A stretch of 64,000 bases of DNA from Parietichytrium sp. I65-24A (Eukaryota; Sar; Bigyra; Thraustochytrida; Thraustochytriidae): contig BLSF01000039.1 of the NCBI GenBank assembly GCA_012862575.1, positions 125,695 through 189,694 of the forward strand, read 5' to 3'. Position 1 is the first letter of the stretch. Each line of letters begins with the position of its first letter. The notes under the pieces are model-generated. The model worked only from the letters and a program-made list of their open reading frames with translations. It was not told the DNA's origin and searched no databases. A program made the position numbers and the translations under genes. This document shows, one piece after another, positions 1 to 8,936 of this stretch.

Positions 1-1603
1 CAAACGATTCTTCGGTAGCAGTTGGGGCACCAGTTTGCTGCGCGGAAGTTGGTGCCAACGTGCTTGTCGGTGCAAAGGTAGGGGAAACTGTTGGGGCAGA
101 GGAAACGCTAGGCTCCGCGGCGACCTGAAGTAACGCAGCGTCCTCAGTCGACACGAACAATTTACCTTCGCTCGTGATCAATGCGCTTTTCACACTCGAG
201 TCCATGGAGATGGTGCTGGTAGCTTCCAACGAACTGCTATCCACGATCACAAGCGCGTCGTCACCCCCAATAACCAAGTTTCCTTCCGAATCCAGTAAAA
301 TTCCCCAAGTGGGCGATTGTACCACACGTGTTCGAGTCACGATAGCGCCAGAATCAAGCGAAAACTGCGCAACGCGCCCTCGTTTATCGAGCGAGTAGCC
401 TACTTGATTTGTAAAGTCCATTGCCGGTTCACCAATGTAGCTGTAAGTGTTGGTGATGGTCCAGGTGATCCCTCCAGAGCCGGAAACGCGTGAGATGGTG
501 TCGTTGGCGACCACGTAGATGCTACCATCGTCGCCAATTATCGGAGCTGTCTCAATCCACGGGCCAGTGGAGATGGTGTCATTTGGCGAAAACTTGGTAA
601 ACCACCCAATCTCCCCGCTCTGGGGATCGACGGCATCCACGTAGCCTTGCCATTGGCAGGGCACAAGGACATAGTCGTCGGACACAGAAAGTCCTTCCGA
701 GACCCAGTCGGAAGTGAGGGAGTTGTGTTCGCAAACCGGAATCCTCCAGGCTTCGGAAGCATCCTCCTCCAGAAGAGGAACCTTGTGAAGAATTGGGGGT
801 GAGCCCACAGAGCTCTTCGTCATAGCAAAGGCGAAGTTACCCAGGACAGCTGGAGCACCTCTGACGCCACCAATACCGCCCAAATTCCACGAACTAATTT
901 CCTCCCCGGTCAGGGCGTCGATTTGGTAAAGAATGCTTTGGCTGTCACCTATCAGAATGGTGTCATCGCCAGGCAAGATCGGAGAGGTGGTGAAGGTGGC
1001 CGAATCGTCTGACCCATCGGCGATATCAAAGCTCCAGATCTGGTTTGACCATCTGTCAAAAGCTACGAGACTGCCACTCTGCAATGGAACCACAATATTC
1101 CCGTTTGGGAGGAGCGTTCCCGGCGCGGAAGAGGCTGAATCAGACTGCCACTGCACAGAAAACCCTTCTCCGCCGCTGGTCTCCAGTGCCGTTTCGTAGT
1201 AATTCCCCAAAAACGAAACATACGGCAGAGTTGCATTCGCATCCACGGCAAGCTCCTCCGATCCGCTCGCCACTGACATTTCAATGCTCGTGCAGTCCAG
1301 CGGGCAAAGGTCCTCCAATTCGCTGGCATCATTCGCGCACTCGTCCGCGGTCGACTGAATATCCGCCTCGTCGCACGCTCTGCCGTCCACGCACGCCGCT
1401 ACGTCCGCGTACATGGCAGCCAGGTCATAGCACAGGTCCGCCTCTGCACTCTCCAGTGCACTCTTTGCTGCGCTCAGGCACTCGAGCTCAGCGGTTGTGC
1501 ACGTAGAGTTTTGCGCACGAACTGCTAACGCCGCCAACGCAGTCAGCGCCGCGAGCGTTTTCGCCCCGCGTTCCACTCTGCCCATTCTCGAAAGAGGCAC
1601 CAT
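1..1603 (-). CDS. Secreted PQQ-like beta-propeller protein, 3' end outside window
   Basis: One reading frame runs from an ATG at 1603 off the left edge with no stop (about 534 codons). An in-frame TGA lies just upstream at about 1645, so this ATG is the first available. The N-terminus is a signal peptide: a short basic stretch (MGRVERGAK), an Ala/Leu core and a VRA-Q cleavage site. A Cys-rich helical segment (about residues 35-115) follows. After it come repeated strands of the type VVPLQSGSLVAFDRW, IYVVANDTISRVSG and GNLVIGGDDALVIVD, which suit a PQQ/quinoprotein-like propeller. The last visible residues form a linker of SAPT/FAPT/LAPT/GAPT units, as in cell-wall or surface proteins of many algae and protists. 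Enzyme activity is unknown. No metal or PQQ ligands can be claimed, so a purely structural or binding role is equally possible. Confidence 0.8.
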   Translation of the reverse strand, partial: MVPLSRMGRVERGAKTLAALTALAALAVRAQNSTCTTAELECLSAAKSALESAEADLCYDLAAMYADVAACVDGRACDEADIQSTADECANDASELEDLCPLDCTSIEMSVASGSEELAVDANATLPYVSFLGNYYETALETSGGEGFSVQWQSDSASSAPGTLLPNGNIVVPLQSGSLVAFDRWSNQIWSFDIADGSDDSATFTTSPILPGDDTILIGDSQSILYQIDALTGEEISSWNLGGIGGVRGAPAVLGNFAFAMTKSSVGSPPILHKVPLLEEDASEAWRIPVCEHNSLTSDWVSEGLSVSDDYVLVPCQWQGYVDAVDPQSGEIGWFTKFSPNDTISTGPWIETAPIIGDDGSIYVVANDTISRVSGSGGITWTITNTYSYIGEPAMDFTNQVGYSLDKRGRVAQFSLDSGAIVTRTRVVQSPTWGILLDSEGNLVIGGDDALVIVDSSSLEATSTISMDSSVKSALITSEGKLFVSTEDAALLQVAAEPSVSSAPTVSPTFAPTSTLAPTSAQQTGAPTATEESF

Positions 1604-1800
1604 TTCCGCAAATTCTCCACTTGCAGCAAATGTAATTAAGCCCACTCACTCCGCTCTCTCGGGTCTCCGCAACTCACAACTCACAACTCACACAGAATCC
1701 CGCGGACACTTGGCCAGGCACCGCGTAGCTGCGGGGTGTACGCGCGTTCCTCCTCTGTAAGTTACTGTCTCTCCTTTCAGTCCCTTGTATGGAACGTGAC

Positions 1801-1842
1801 TTTTTCTTTCTTTCTTTCTTTCTTTCTCTCTTTTCTTTCTTG
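1801..1842. repeat. (TTTC)n microsatellite
   Basis: Interrupted tandem TTTC units about 200 bp upstream of the propeller gene start. Confidence 0.9.
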
Positions 1843-2506
1843 CCTTCATTCCTCCTGCACACCTCGCGACCCACAGCTAGTGACATATACCTTTTACTGT
1901 AAGATATGTTCAGCATTTTCCTTCGCTCTATTTGCTGTATGCGAATGGCTAGCTGCGGCCAACAGCTAGCAGTGGCTAGGAGCAGCCGCTAACGAGAGAG
2001 TGAGAGAATGTAAGAGTGGATAGGAGGGAGTAGGGGAAAGGGCCACAAGAACTGCAAAAACGATGTGGAAGATGGAGACTCCTCAGTGTTAATCATTTAG
2101 GTATGTGTGAGGTAAGAGGGGTGGAGCCACGCGAACGGGGCTACCTGGGATTAAGGAAATTGCTTCCCAGACCCTTATGGTAGGTATAGACAAATCGGTA
2201 GGACTCTCCGCGTCGGAATCGGATGCTGGGCTGTCTCCTGGCCCGGCCTTGGCTGTCTCCACTAGAACGTCATTAGACTAAAGTATAATGACTGGGCCGT
2301 GTTGTATAACTTTTAGAGCGCAGTAAGAAACGCTATGGAATAGGGTTCTCGCGAGGAGAACCGTGCGACAGAAAAGTGGTACGCCTTGAAGTCGGTCCCG
2401 GGCTGTGATAAGACTCGAAATAAACTGTACATCCTGTGAGTACTAGTACTTTTCTCGCCGCGAAAAGAAGTCGAAGATGCTTTTTGCTGTTCTGATGGCT
2501 TCTTAT

Positions 2507-2515
2507 TGACAGTGA
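2507..2515 (+). repeat. TGACAGTGA variant of the dispersed intergenic 9-mer
   Basis: Exact TGACAGTGA, one base from the recurrent TGACTGTGA. Other copies of this variant are at 9877-9885 (+) and 29089-29097 (-). Confidence 0.4.
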
Positions 2516-3297
2516 ATGTTGAGATAGTTTTGAATTCGAGATAGTTTCGATGTTTCTTGAGGTCTACTAGCTAGCTATTCGTTTAACTATGCCTGAACTT
2601 GAATGTAGGCATCCTATGTCAGAACAACGAGCTGATCTCCGTAACATTAAATATTATTCTAAAATTCAAGAATATTTCTTGTAATTAGCGAATATTTCCC
2701 CGAAATGTTTTCAAAATTGCCAACCACGTGTGCGCCGAAATATAACGCCGCACATTTGTAACGGCGGCACGGCCGTAACGGCGGCGCGTACACTTACACT
2801 TATAATAGCGTAGAATATCTCAGCGCGCGCATCATCGCCGGCTGCCACGCGCGGACACTAGGGCTTGAGTCAAATTCAGGACAGGGTTGGAGCTGGAAAT
2901 TCGTGGGTGAGCGTTCAGATTTAGTCGAAACTTGGTGAGTTAGAGCGGAAAGTGTTTGGGGAAAGGCATTTGGATGCGCGGAAATTAAAGAGCGCAATCG
3001 GAACTGGCGTCTATCTCTGTTGCGGAGATGTAATTGCAACTTTGCAACTTTGACAGTGTTCGTGCGGTGAAGAGGGAGTTTTACAACTAACTCGGTGGAT
3101 GTTTTTGAATTGTGTTCTTTTTCTTTTAAACTTGCCTCCGGAACTCGAAATTCGGAACTTCGTTCTATGCATGATGATTGGAATTTGGATGGTTCATACT
3201 CTGCTCAACTCGTTTGTACGTATTGGTTTGCGTTGTTGCGTTCAGAATTGGGATTATTTCTTGCCACGACAATCTTGCTTAAGGTAGGGCGAGTGCA

Positions 3298-3319
3298 TTC
3301 ATTCATTCATTCATTCATT
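3298..3319 (+). repeat. (ATTC)n microsatellite in 5' leader
   Basis: Tandem CATT/ATTC units end five bases before the start codon of the coiled-coil gene. Confidence 0.9.
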
Positions 3320-3323
3320 GAAA

Positions 3324-6050
3324 ATGGACGCCGATGTGGAAGGTCTCACAACGCAGCTGGCGGCTCAAATCGAGTACACCAATGAGCTTCTGGGGCAGCT
3401 GCAGGACCTGGAGCAGGCGCAACTTCATTCTCAAAGAGATGTGCAGGCCAAGCAGCAGGCCTTGAGGCAGGCAATGGCGGTGTGCGACTCAGTCCGCGCC
3501 GACCAATCCGAGCTGCGCAAGAAGTTGGCCATCGCGCAAGAGCTCGCTGCGCGGGCGACGGCCGACGCGAAGAGATGGAAGGTGGAGAGTGACGTGCGCG
3601 GAAAAGAAGTGGAAGGGCTAGAGAAATTTGCAGAGGAGGCACGCGCGGAAATGGACCACCTGCGCTCAATGGACGAGAAAAAGGAACGCAAGCTGAGAGA
3701 GCTCGAGGCGGACCGCGGGAGGTTGGCCTCACAACTGGATCGCTATGCGCAGGAAGAGGCTCAGCGCATGCAAAAGCATCGAGAAAGCTACGAGGCGCTG
3801 AGCAAGGAACTGGCTGAGCTCAAAGCGGCCCATCATCCAATGAAGAACGAGCTGCATGTTTACAAAGCACGCACGGACGAGCTGGAGCGTAACCTAGAGC
3901 AGCGCGATGCAGACCTCAAACGCATGGAAGAGGATTTAGACCGGGCCAAGCGCCGCGTGAGCCAACTAGAGGAGAACGAGCGACACATGCACTTGCTGGA
4001 AGCCCAGTTTAAATCGGACTTGCACAATGAGCAGAGTAAAGCGTTCCGAACTCAGCAGCAGGTGGATGCTGCTCGTGCGCTAGCCGAAGGGCACCAGCGC
4101 GAGCTTGAGCAAACGCGTAAAGAGGCGACTGACTTGAAGCAGTCGAACCGGGCACTCCAGGACGAGATCCGCTCCCTGAATGCCGAGCTCGAGACGGTGG
4201 GCAACGACCTATTGGCCCAAGCTCAGGCCCGAGCTCTCGACAAAGAGCGCCTGGAAGCTCGAATTCGCGAGCTTCAAGAGGAGCTCGGCCGTCTTGCAGG
4301 CGATGCGCGCGAGAGGGAGCGCAATGCGTCCGAACAGGCAAGAAGCAAAACTGCCGAGCACGTGCAACAGCGCAAGACAGCCGAACAGCAATACGCTCGC
4401 TTGCAAGATGAATATAGGCAACTTCACGAACTGCTGCAGAGGACGCAGAACGAGATGGAGGGGCAGGTCCAGCAGCATCAGATCGAGCGCGAAGAGCTGG
4501 AGTCCAGGCTGGCGGCTGCCCACGATCGCTTGAAGAACTCCGAAGCAAACTCTTCCAGACGAGATGCCGAAGCAAAGCGCGAAGCAGGGACTCTCTTGGC
4601 AGAGATTCAGCGCTTGCAGAACGAGATGGCATCCCGCTCGGGCTCTCAAGTGGAGGCTCTTGGGATGTTGCACAGCACAATTCAGCAGCTTGCAGCGGAG
4701 TGCCAGGAACTTCAAGATAACTATAATAGTGCGCTGGAGGAGGTAGAGAACCTTCGCGCGGATGCAGCAAACCACAAGAGACTAGGGGCTGTCGCTATCC
4801 AGGACTGGCATGCCGACACGAAGCGATCGCTTGCCGACCTTGCTGAGGCGAACAACCGTACAAGAATGGAGTTTGAACGCGTTCGCGACGCTCAACTTGC
4901 CGCAGAGGTGCAGCGTGACGAGGAGCGCGCCAAGAACCTCATGCTGGAAGAGGAGCGAAGCCGTTTGGAGGACGAGGTCCAGTACTTGAAGCAGCATGTC
5001 AAGTCTTTGGAAGAAGCAAGTCGTGAGCGTCTGGAGAATGCTCGCCTCGAGTACGAGTCGGCGGCTTCCGAGCAGGATGATCTCTCCAGAAGAGTCATGC
5101 TGCTTTCGGAGCAAGTGGAGGATTTGCACTCCCAAAACCGAACTTTACAAGAAGAGCGCCAGCGCGCAACCTCAGCCCTTACGGATGCACAGTCTCGTCT
5201 TTCGCAACGCATTCAGTCGCTGGAGCAGCAGCTTGAGTCGACCGAGTCCAAGCTCCGCAAGACAGTGACCGAGCGGGATGGGTTCGAGGCAGACAGGGAG
5301 TTGATGAAGCGGACAGTGCAAGACAGCGCGAACACCATCAAGTCCCTTCAAAGTCAGATTTCCGCGTTGGAGGCACAACAAAGAGATGTGGTTGATCGCG
5401 AAAAGAAACATTCTCGCAATCACGACACCCAGATGTCCACTCTCCGCGAGAGCTTGCGAAAATACCAAGCGCAGCTCACCCAGACGAAGAGCCTTTTAAA
5501 GGTCGTTTCTGATCAGCGCAAGCACCTGCAGGATGACAACATGGCCTTGCGCAGTGAATTGGACGAGGTTTTGCGGCGGTCGCTCACCGAGAGCGCCCAG
5601 ATGGCGAACGGAGCCGGGGAGGATCACCCAATGATGAGGGGAGGTGCCCTTTCTGATCGCATGGGATCATCGCAGATGCCTTCATTGTCGGCGTCCCCGA
5701 TGCCATCCCTTGCGTCCTCGGGAGTACCGCCAATGGCCCCACCCTCGTCTTATACCCCGTCTTCTGCGCCATCGCCGTCGCATTTGCCCCTAGAAGGTAT
5801 GAGGCAGGCAAGCCCGCAAAAGAAAGCATTGGGGATCCAGATGCACAACGGCGGCGCCATTAGCCCGGCAACGAATGGAGAAGACGGTCTCGAGAGCCTG
5901 AATGGAGGAGCTCACCACGGTGAGTACGAAGACATGGACCACAGCAATACCCCAGAGTCTCCAGGAAGCAACCCCTTAGATTTAGACCTTGAGATGCTGA
6001 GGCGAGAAGTTGAGGAGCTGAAGTCGGAGGCGACAGGCCAACGATCATAG
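3324..6050 (+). CDS. Long coiled-coil protein with Pro/Ser-rich tail
   Basis: Single exon, 908 residues. The start is the ATG at 3324 in the context AAAATGG; the TTG six bases earlier is not needed. Residues of roughly 10-760 are almost uninterrupted heptad-type sequence rich in E, Q, K, R, L and A, for example RMEEDLDRAKRRVSQLEE and LEARIRELQEELG. This should form a long parallel coiled coil. The last 150 residues change to a low-complexity P/S/M/G segment (MPSLSASPMPSLASS) followed by an acidic end. No motor, GRIP, TPR-nucleoporin or other diagnostic domain is visible. Candidate roles include golgin-like tether, cytoskeletal or centrosomal scaffold and nuclear-pore filament; the sequence does not choose. 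A 253-codon open frame on the opposite strand at 4009-4770 is a by-product of codon bias. Confidence 0.9.
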   Translation: MDADVEGLTTQLAAQIEYTNELLGQLQDLEQAQLHSQRDVQAKQQALRQAMAVCDSVRADQSELRKKLAIAQELAARATADAKRWKVESDVRGKEVEGLEKFAEEARAEMDHLRSMDEKKERKLRELEADRGRLASQLDRYAQEEAQRMQKHRESYEALSKELAELKAAHHPMKNELHVYKARTDELERNLEQRDADLKRMEEDLDRAKRRVSQLEENERHMHLLEAQFKSDLHNEQSKAFRTQQQVDAARALAEGHQRELEQTRKEATDLKQSNRALQDEIRSLNAELETVGNDLLAQAQARALDKERLEARIRELQEELGRLAGDARERERNASEQARSKTAEHVQQRKTAEQQYARLQDEYRQLHELLQRTQNEMEGQVQQHQIEREELESRLAAAHDRLKNSEANSSRRDAEAKREAGTLLAEIQRLQNEMASRSGSQVEALGMLHSTIQQLAAECQELQDNYNSALEEVENLRADAANHKRLGAVAIQDWHADTKRSLADLAEANNRTRMEFERVRDAQLAAEVQRDEERAKNLMLEEERSRLEDEVQYLKQHVKSLEEASRERLENARLEYESAASEQDDLSRRVMLLSEQVEDLHSQNRTLQEERQRATSALTDAQSRLSQRIQSLEQQLESTESKLRKTVTERDGFEADRELMKRTVQDSANTIKSLQSQISALEAQQRDVVDREKKHSRNHDTQMSTLRESLRKYQAQLTQTKSLLKVVSDQRKHLQDDNMALRSELDEVLRRSLTESAQMANGAGEDHPMMRGGALSDRMGSSQMPSLSASPMPSLASSGVPPMAPPSSYTPSSAPSPSHLPLEGMRQASPQKKALGIQMHNGGAISPATNGEDGLESLNGGAHHGEYEDMDHSNTPESPGSNPLDLDLEMLRREVEELKSEATGQRS

Positions 6051-6681
6051 ATTGTATTTTCTCCCGTTCCCCATGTTCCCGTCCCGCCTCGCTGTTTCTC
6101 CCTGTCCTTGTTGATTTCTAGAAGTTTCTTCCCATTTTCTTTCCTATATACAAAGAGTAAATTCGACAGAAAAAATTAGAAGAAGGAGAGGAAGGGTAAC
6201 GCATTTATTGGATGCTGGCCCGATTCAATCATTTTCTTTCATCACGGACTCGAGCACGATAATGCATGATAAAATAAGTCCGAGAGGTAAACTTACCGCC
6301 CGTTCGTTTGGGCTCGGCACCCTTTTGGAAAGTAGATGTGTGGAATAATAATAGAAACAAGTCCAGATTATTTACTTCGAGGTTTTAGTTTTTATAGAAA
6401 GATGAAGTAGAGAATGAATGTTTTAACTTAGAAGAGAGACCTGAATGTCGGAATCGCTCGACACTATCCACAAAATGTGCATCCTTTTGCCAGCTCCGAC
6501 CCGTCTTCGTTCGGTATTGACTGTGAGTCAACAAATTAGGTTATGAGTAGGTAGCGATTGAGCACGGCGAAGATGATGGCAACAGAACACAGATTGTAGA
6601 AGCATCGGGCAACTTTAGCGTCAGACCTGGCATAAATTCCCTCCGAAAAGGCATATACATGGCTTGAGGAGAGCGGTCTAC
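6051..6681. other. Convergent 3' region
   Basis: The coiled-coil gene and the C2H2 gene end toward each other here, so the interval should hold both 3' UTRs. It contains one TGACTGTGA motif at 6518-6526 inside a short inverted repeat (TTGAC-TGTGA-GTCAA). No gene is seen. Confidence 0.6.
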
Positions 6682-8112
6682 TTAGGCAGAGGAGGCAGGT
6701 TTGCCCTTATTGGTGGTGCTCGCGGATTCCGGGGTGAAGTCCGAATCATTAGGTTTAAGTGTTGACTCCGAAACGGCATTGACAACCGAATCGGAAATAT
6801 TTAGGGCTCTGGAAGAAGAAGATGATGGTGTGCCGACAGCGCCGTCGTCCTCTTCGATGGCGCTGGCTGTGTCGGGCGAGTCGTGGCCGTCCACGATCTC
6901 ACCCTCCTCTACGACCCCTTCCGGCATGGTGGGATCGAACATGACCTTTGGCTCGCCGATAGGACCCTCGTGACCAGAGTTGCGCTGGTGGCCTAAGAGG
7001 TGGTCTCGGCGAGTGAAGGTTTTGTTACATACGCCACAGCAATAACGCTGGCGCTCGTGGAACGACTTGAGGTGCGTTCTTAGGTGGCAATTTTGGGTGA
7101 ACATTTTGTCACAGAGGTTGCATTGGTAGCGAACCTTTTCGTGAATGGACTTTACGTGCTTGCGCAAATTTGACGGGTCCGTGAACGTCCTGTGGCAGAC
7201 GTGGCACTCGAAGACCTTGCCCATGTGCGCTGCGTTCACGTGTTTGTGAAGGTTGCACTTGGTGCTAAAGGTCTTGTCGCACAGGTCGCACTTAAACTTG
7301 ACGCCTTCGTGCACGCCCTCAATGTGGCGCCGCAGCTCGTTGGGGAATCGGAATGCCTTGGAGCAGATGTGGCATACCTGCTTCTTGGTCATCTGCAGCC
7401 GCAGCTTTCCGTGCTTCTCCAGGCCATCGCTTTCGTCGTCGCTCTCCCCCGCCTGGGCCCTCGCATCCTCGTCGCTCACATCTTCGGACGACGGCGTGCG
7501 CCCTGCCTCGGATCCCATACCGTTCGTTCGTGCAACTTTGGTCGCTGGGCCGAACTCCTTCCCATCGCCAATCGCCGCGGCCGCTGCTGCTGCCGCCACA
7601 GTGGCCGAACTCTTCGCCGAGGGATTCAATGCCATCAGGGGGGTTTGTTGTTGTTGTTGCTGCTGCTGCTGCAATGCCAAGGTCGACGCCGGCGCCGAGC
7701 TCTCCTCTCGCGCGCGCTTTTGCCCCGTTCGGGAAGCTTCCTCCTGCTCGCGCCTGTATCGCATCAGCGCAGACTGATGGTGCGCCGCAGCCTCCGCGCC
7801 AAGAGCAGCTGGCGACACGCCCAGTGCACCCGCGTACATTCCTGCGTATACGCCATGGAGACCGAACATTGGATTTTCCGCGTACGCCAGTCCCGTTCCA
7901 AACAGCTGCTGCTGTTGGTGCTGCTGATGCGCGAGATGCGGGTGGTGCTGCTGAAGAAATGCGCCGGCATCGTAGAGGCCGCCGAGAAGAGGTGGCAGAG
8001 AGTGCTGAGCGCGCGCTGAGAGAGCCGCGTCCTGCTGGCGTTTGCGCAGGTGAAGCAGCAGCTCATCAACGCTGGAGCTGGGCGCCATCGGATAGCAGAA
8101 ACCCGGGTTCAT
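6682..8112 (-). CDS. C2H2 zinc-finger transcription factor, five fingers
   Basis: Single exon, 476 residues. Five consecutive C2H2 fingers lie at about 247-268, 275-296, 303-324, 331-352 and 359-381. Each has C-x2-C and H-x3-5-H spacing with conserved F and L, for example CDLCDKTFSTKCNLHKH, so the protein should bind DNA in the nucleus. The finger linkers (HEGVKFK, HEKVRYQ) differ from the canonical TGEKP. The N-terminal half is low complexity: His/Gln runs (HQQHQQQQ), nine Gln near residue 148, eight Ala near 173, then an acidic DEDARAQAGESDDESDG stretch. This looks like an activation or regulatory region. The C-terminal tail is acidic and Ser-rich. The target genes are unknown. A (TA)13 tract lies about 40 bases upstream of the ATG. 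Confidence 0.93.
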   Translation of the reverse strand: MNPGFCYPMAPSSSVDELLLHLRKRQQDAALSARAQHSLPPLLGGLYDAGAFLQQHHPHLAHQQHQQQQLFGTGLAYAENPMFGLHGVYAGMYAGALGVSPAALGAEAAAHHQSALMRYRREQEEASRTGQKRAREESSAPASTLALQQQQQQQQQTPLMALNPSAKSSATVAAAAAAAAIGDGKEFGPATKVARTNGMGSEAGRTPSSEDVSDEDARAQAGESDDESDGLEKHGKLRLQMTKKQVCHICSKAFRFPNELRRHIEGVHEGVKFKCDLCDKTFSTKCNLHKHVNAAHMGKVFECHVCHRTFTDPSNLRKHVKSIHEKVRYQCNLCDKMFTQNCHLRTHLKSFHERQRYCCGVCNKTFTRRDHLLGHQRNSGHEGPIGEPKVMFDPTMPEGVVEEGEIVDGHDSPDTASAIEEDDGAVGTPSSSSSRALNISDSVVNAVSESTLKPNDSDFTPESASTTNKGKPASSA

Positions 8113-8150
8113 CTTGTGCAGAGACTCGGCCGCCAGGGCCAGGTGGAATG

Positions 8151-8176
8151 TATATATATATATATATATATATATA
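8151..8176. repeat. (TA)13 microsatellite upstream of C2H2 gene
   Basis: A perfect TA tract that ends about 40 bases before the C2H2 start codon. It may lie in the 5' UTR or core promoter. Confidence 0.95.
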
Positions 8177-8887
8177 GATCGCTGCTTTCACCACTCCGGG
8201 AACTCCGCCACACGAGCTCCAACGCTACGAAATATACAACGTATCCTGCGCGGATGCGGATGTATACACGAGTTTTTGCACCTTCCAACCACAAATCCGC
8301 GATATGCACATAAATCTATGATAGACGTCCGATGTATATGTATGTATTCTCGAAATATATGCGCTACTCCAATGCACAAAACACAAAACACGATCGCGGC
8401 CGCGCGTTCGCATACACTGCTCACACTCAAACTTTCGTCAAAACTTTTCTCACTTTCTCACTTTCTCACTTTCCCCTCCGAGCACGCAGCGTATTGCAAA
8501 GTGCGCTACGGATCGGCAGAGAGTGAGGGCGAAGGCGAGACACAGAGAGAGATGAGGACGGGACGAAGGAAAGAAGGAAAGAAGAAGGAAGGAAGGAAGC
8601 AGGGGAAAGACGAAAGCGTCCCCGCGCTGGTACGCGCGGATGGTCTCGCAGTTGTGAGGGGACTTGTTTGGTTGACTCAGAGTCTGCCTCTGCAGCGGGA
8701 AAGAAGGTGGAGGAAGAGGAAGAAAAGGAGGCAAGCCTTCCAAATTCCACTTTCTTCCTTCCTTTTTTCCCTCGAAGATGGAACACTACTCATGGAAGTA
8801 ATCACCGCATAGAATATCTCTTTCCGAGTGTTAGCGCGCTCGGTTGATGAGCATAGGAGACTCTTTGTACGATCGAGTTACGGCACA

Positions 8888-8888
<1 letters not shown>

Positions 8889-8922
<34 letters not shown>

Positions 8923-8936
8923 GCTCTCCCTCTCTT
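8889..8936. repeat. (TC)n microsatellite
   Basis: A CT/TC dinucleotide run with a few interruptions in the intergenic region. Confidence 0.9.

Larger units (their letters stand above)
1604..3323. other. Divergent intergenic region
   Basis: This lies between the minus-strand propeller gene and the plus-strand coiled-coil gene, so both promoters should sit here. It holds a TTTC microsatellite (1801-1842), a GTACTAGTAC element near 2440, an AT-rich stretch at 2640-2730 and two AACGGCGGC units at 2759-2785. No convincing coding frame is present. Confidence 0.6.

Noticed and set aside
4009-4775. Open frames of 188 and 253 codons antisense to the coiled-coil gene
   Set aside because: They are explained by the Glu/Gln/Leu-rich codons of the sense strand and show no domain.
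8114-8812. 232-codon plus-strand frame
   Set aside because: It contains a translated TA microsatellite (YIYIYI) and purine repeats, so it is not a believable protein.
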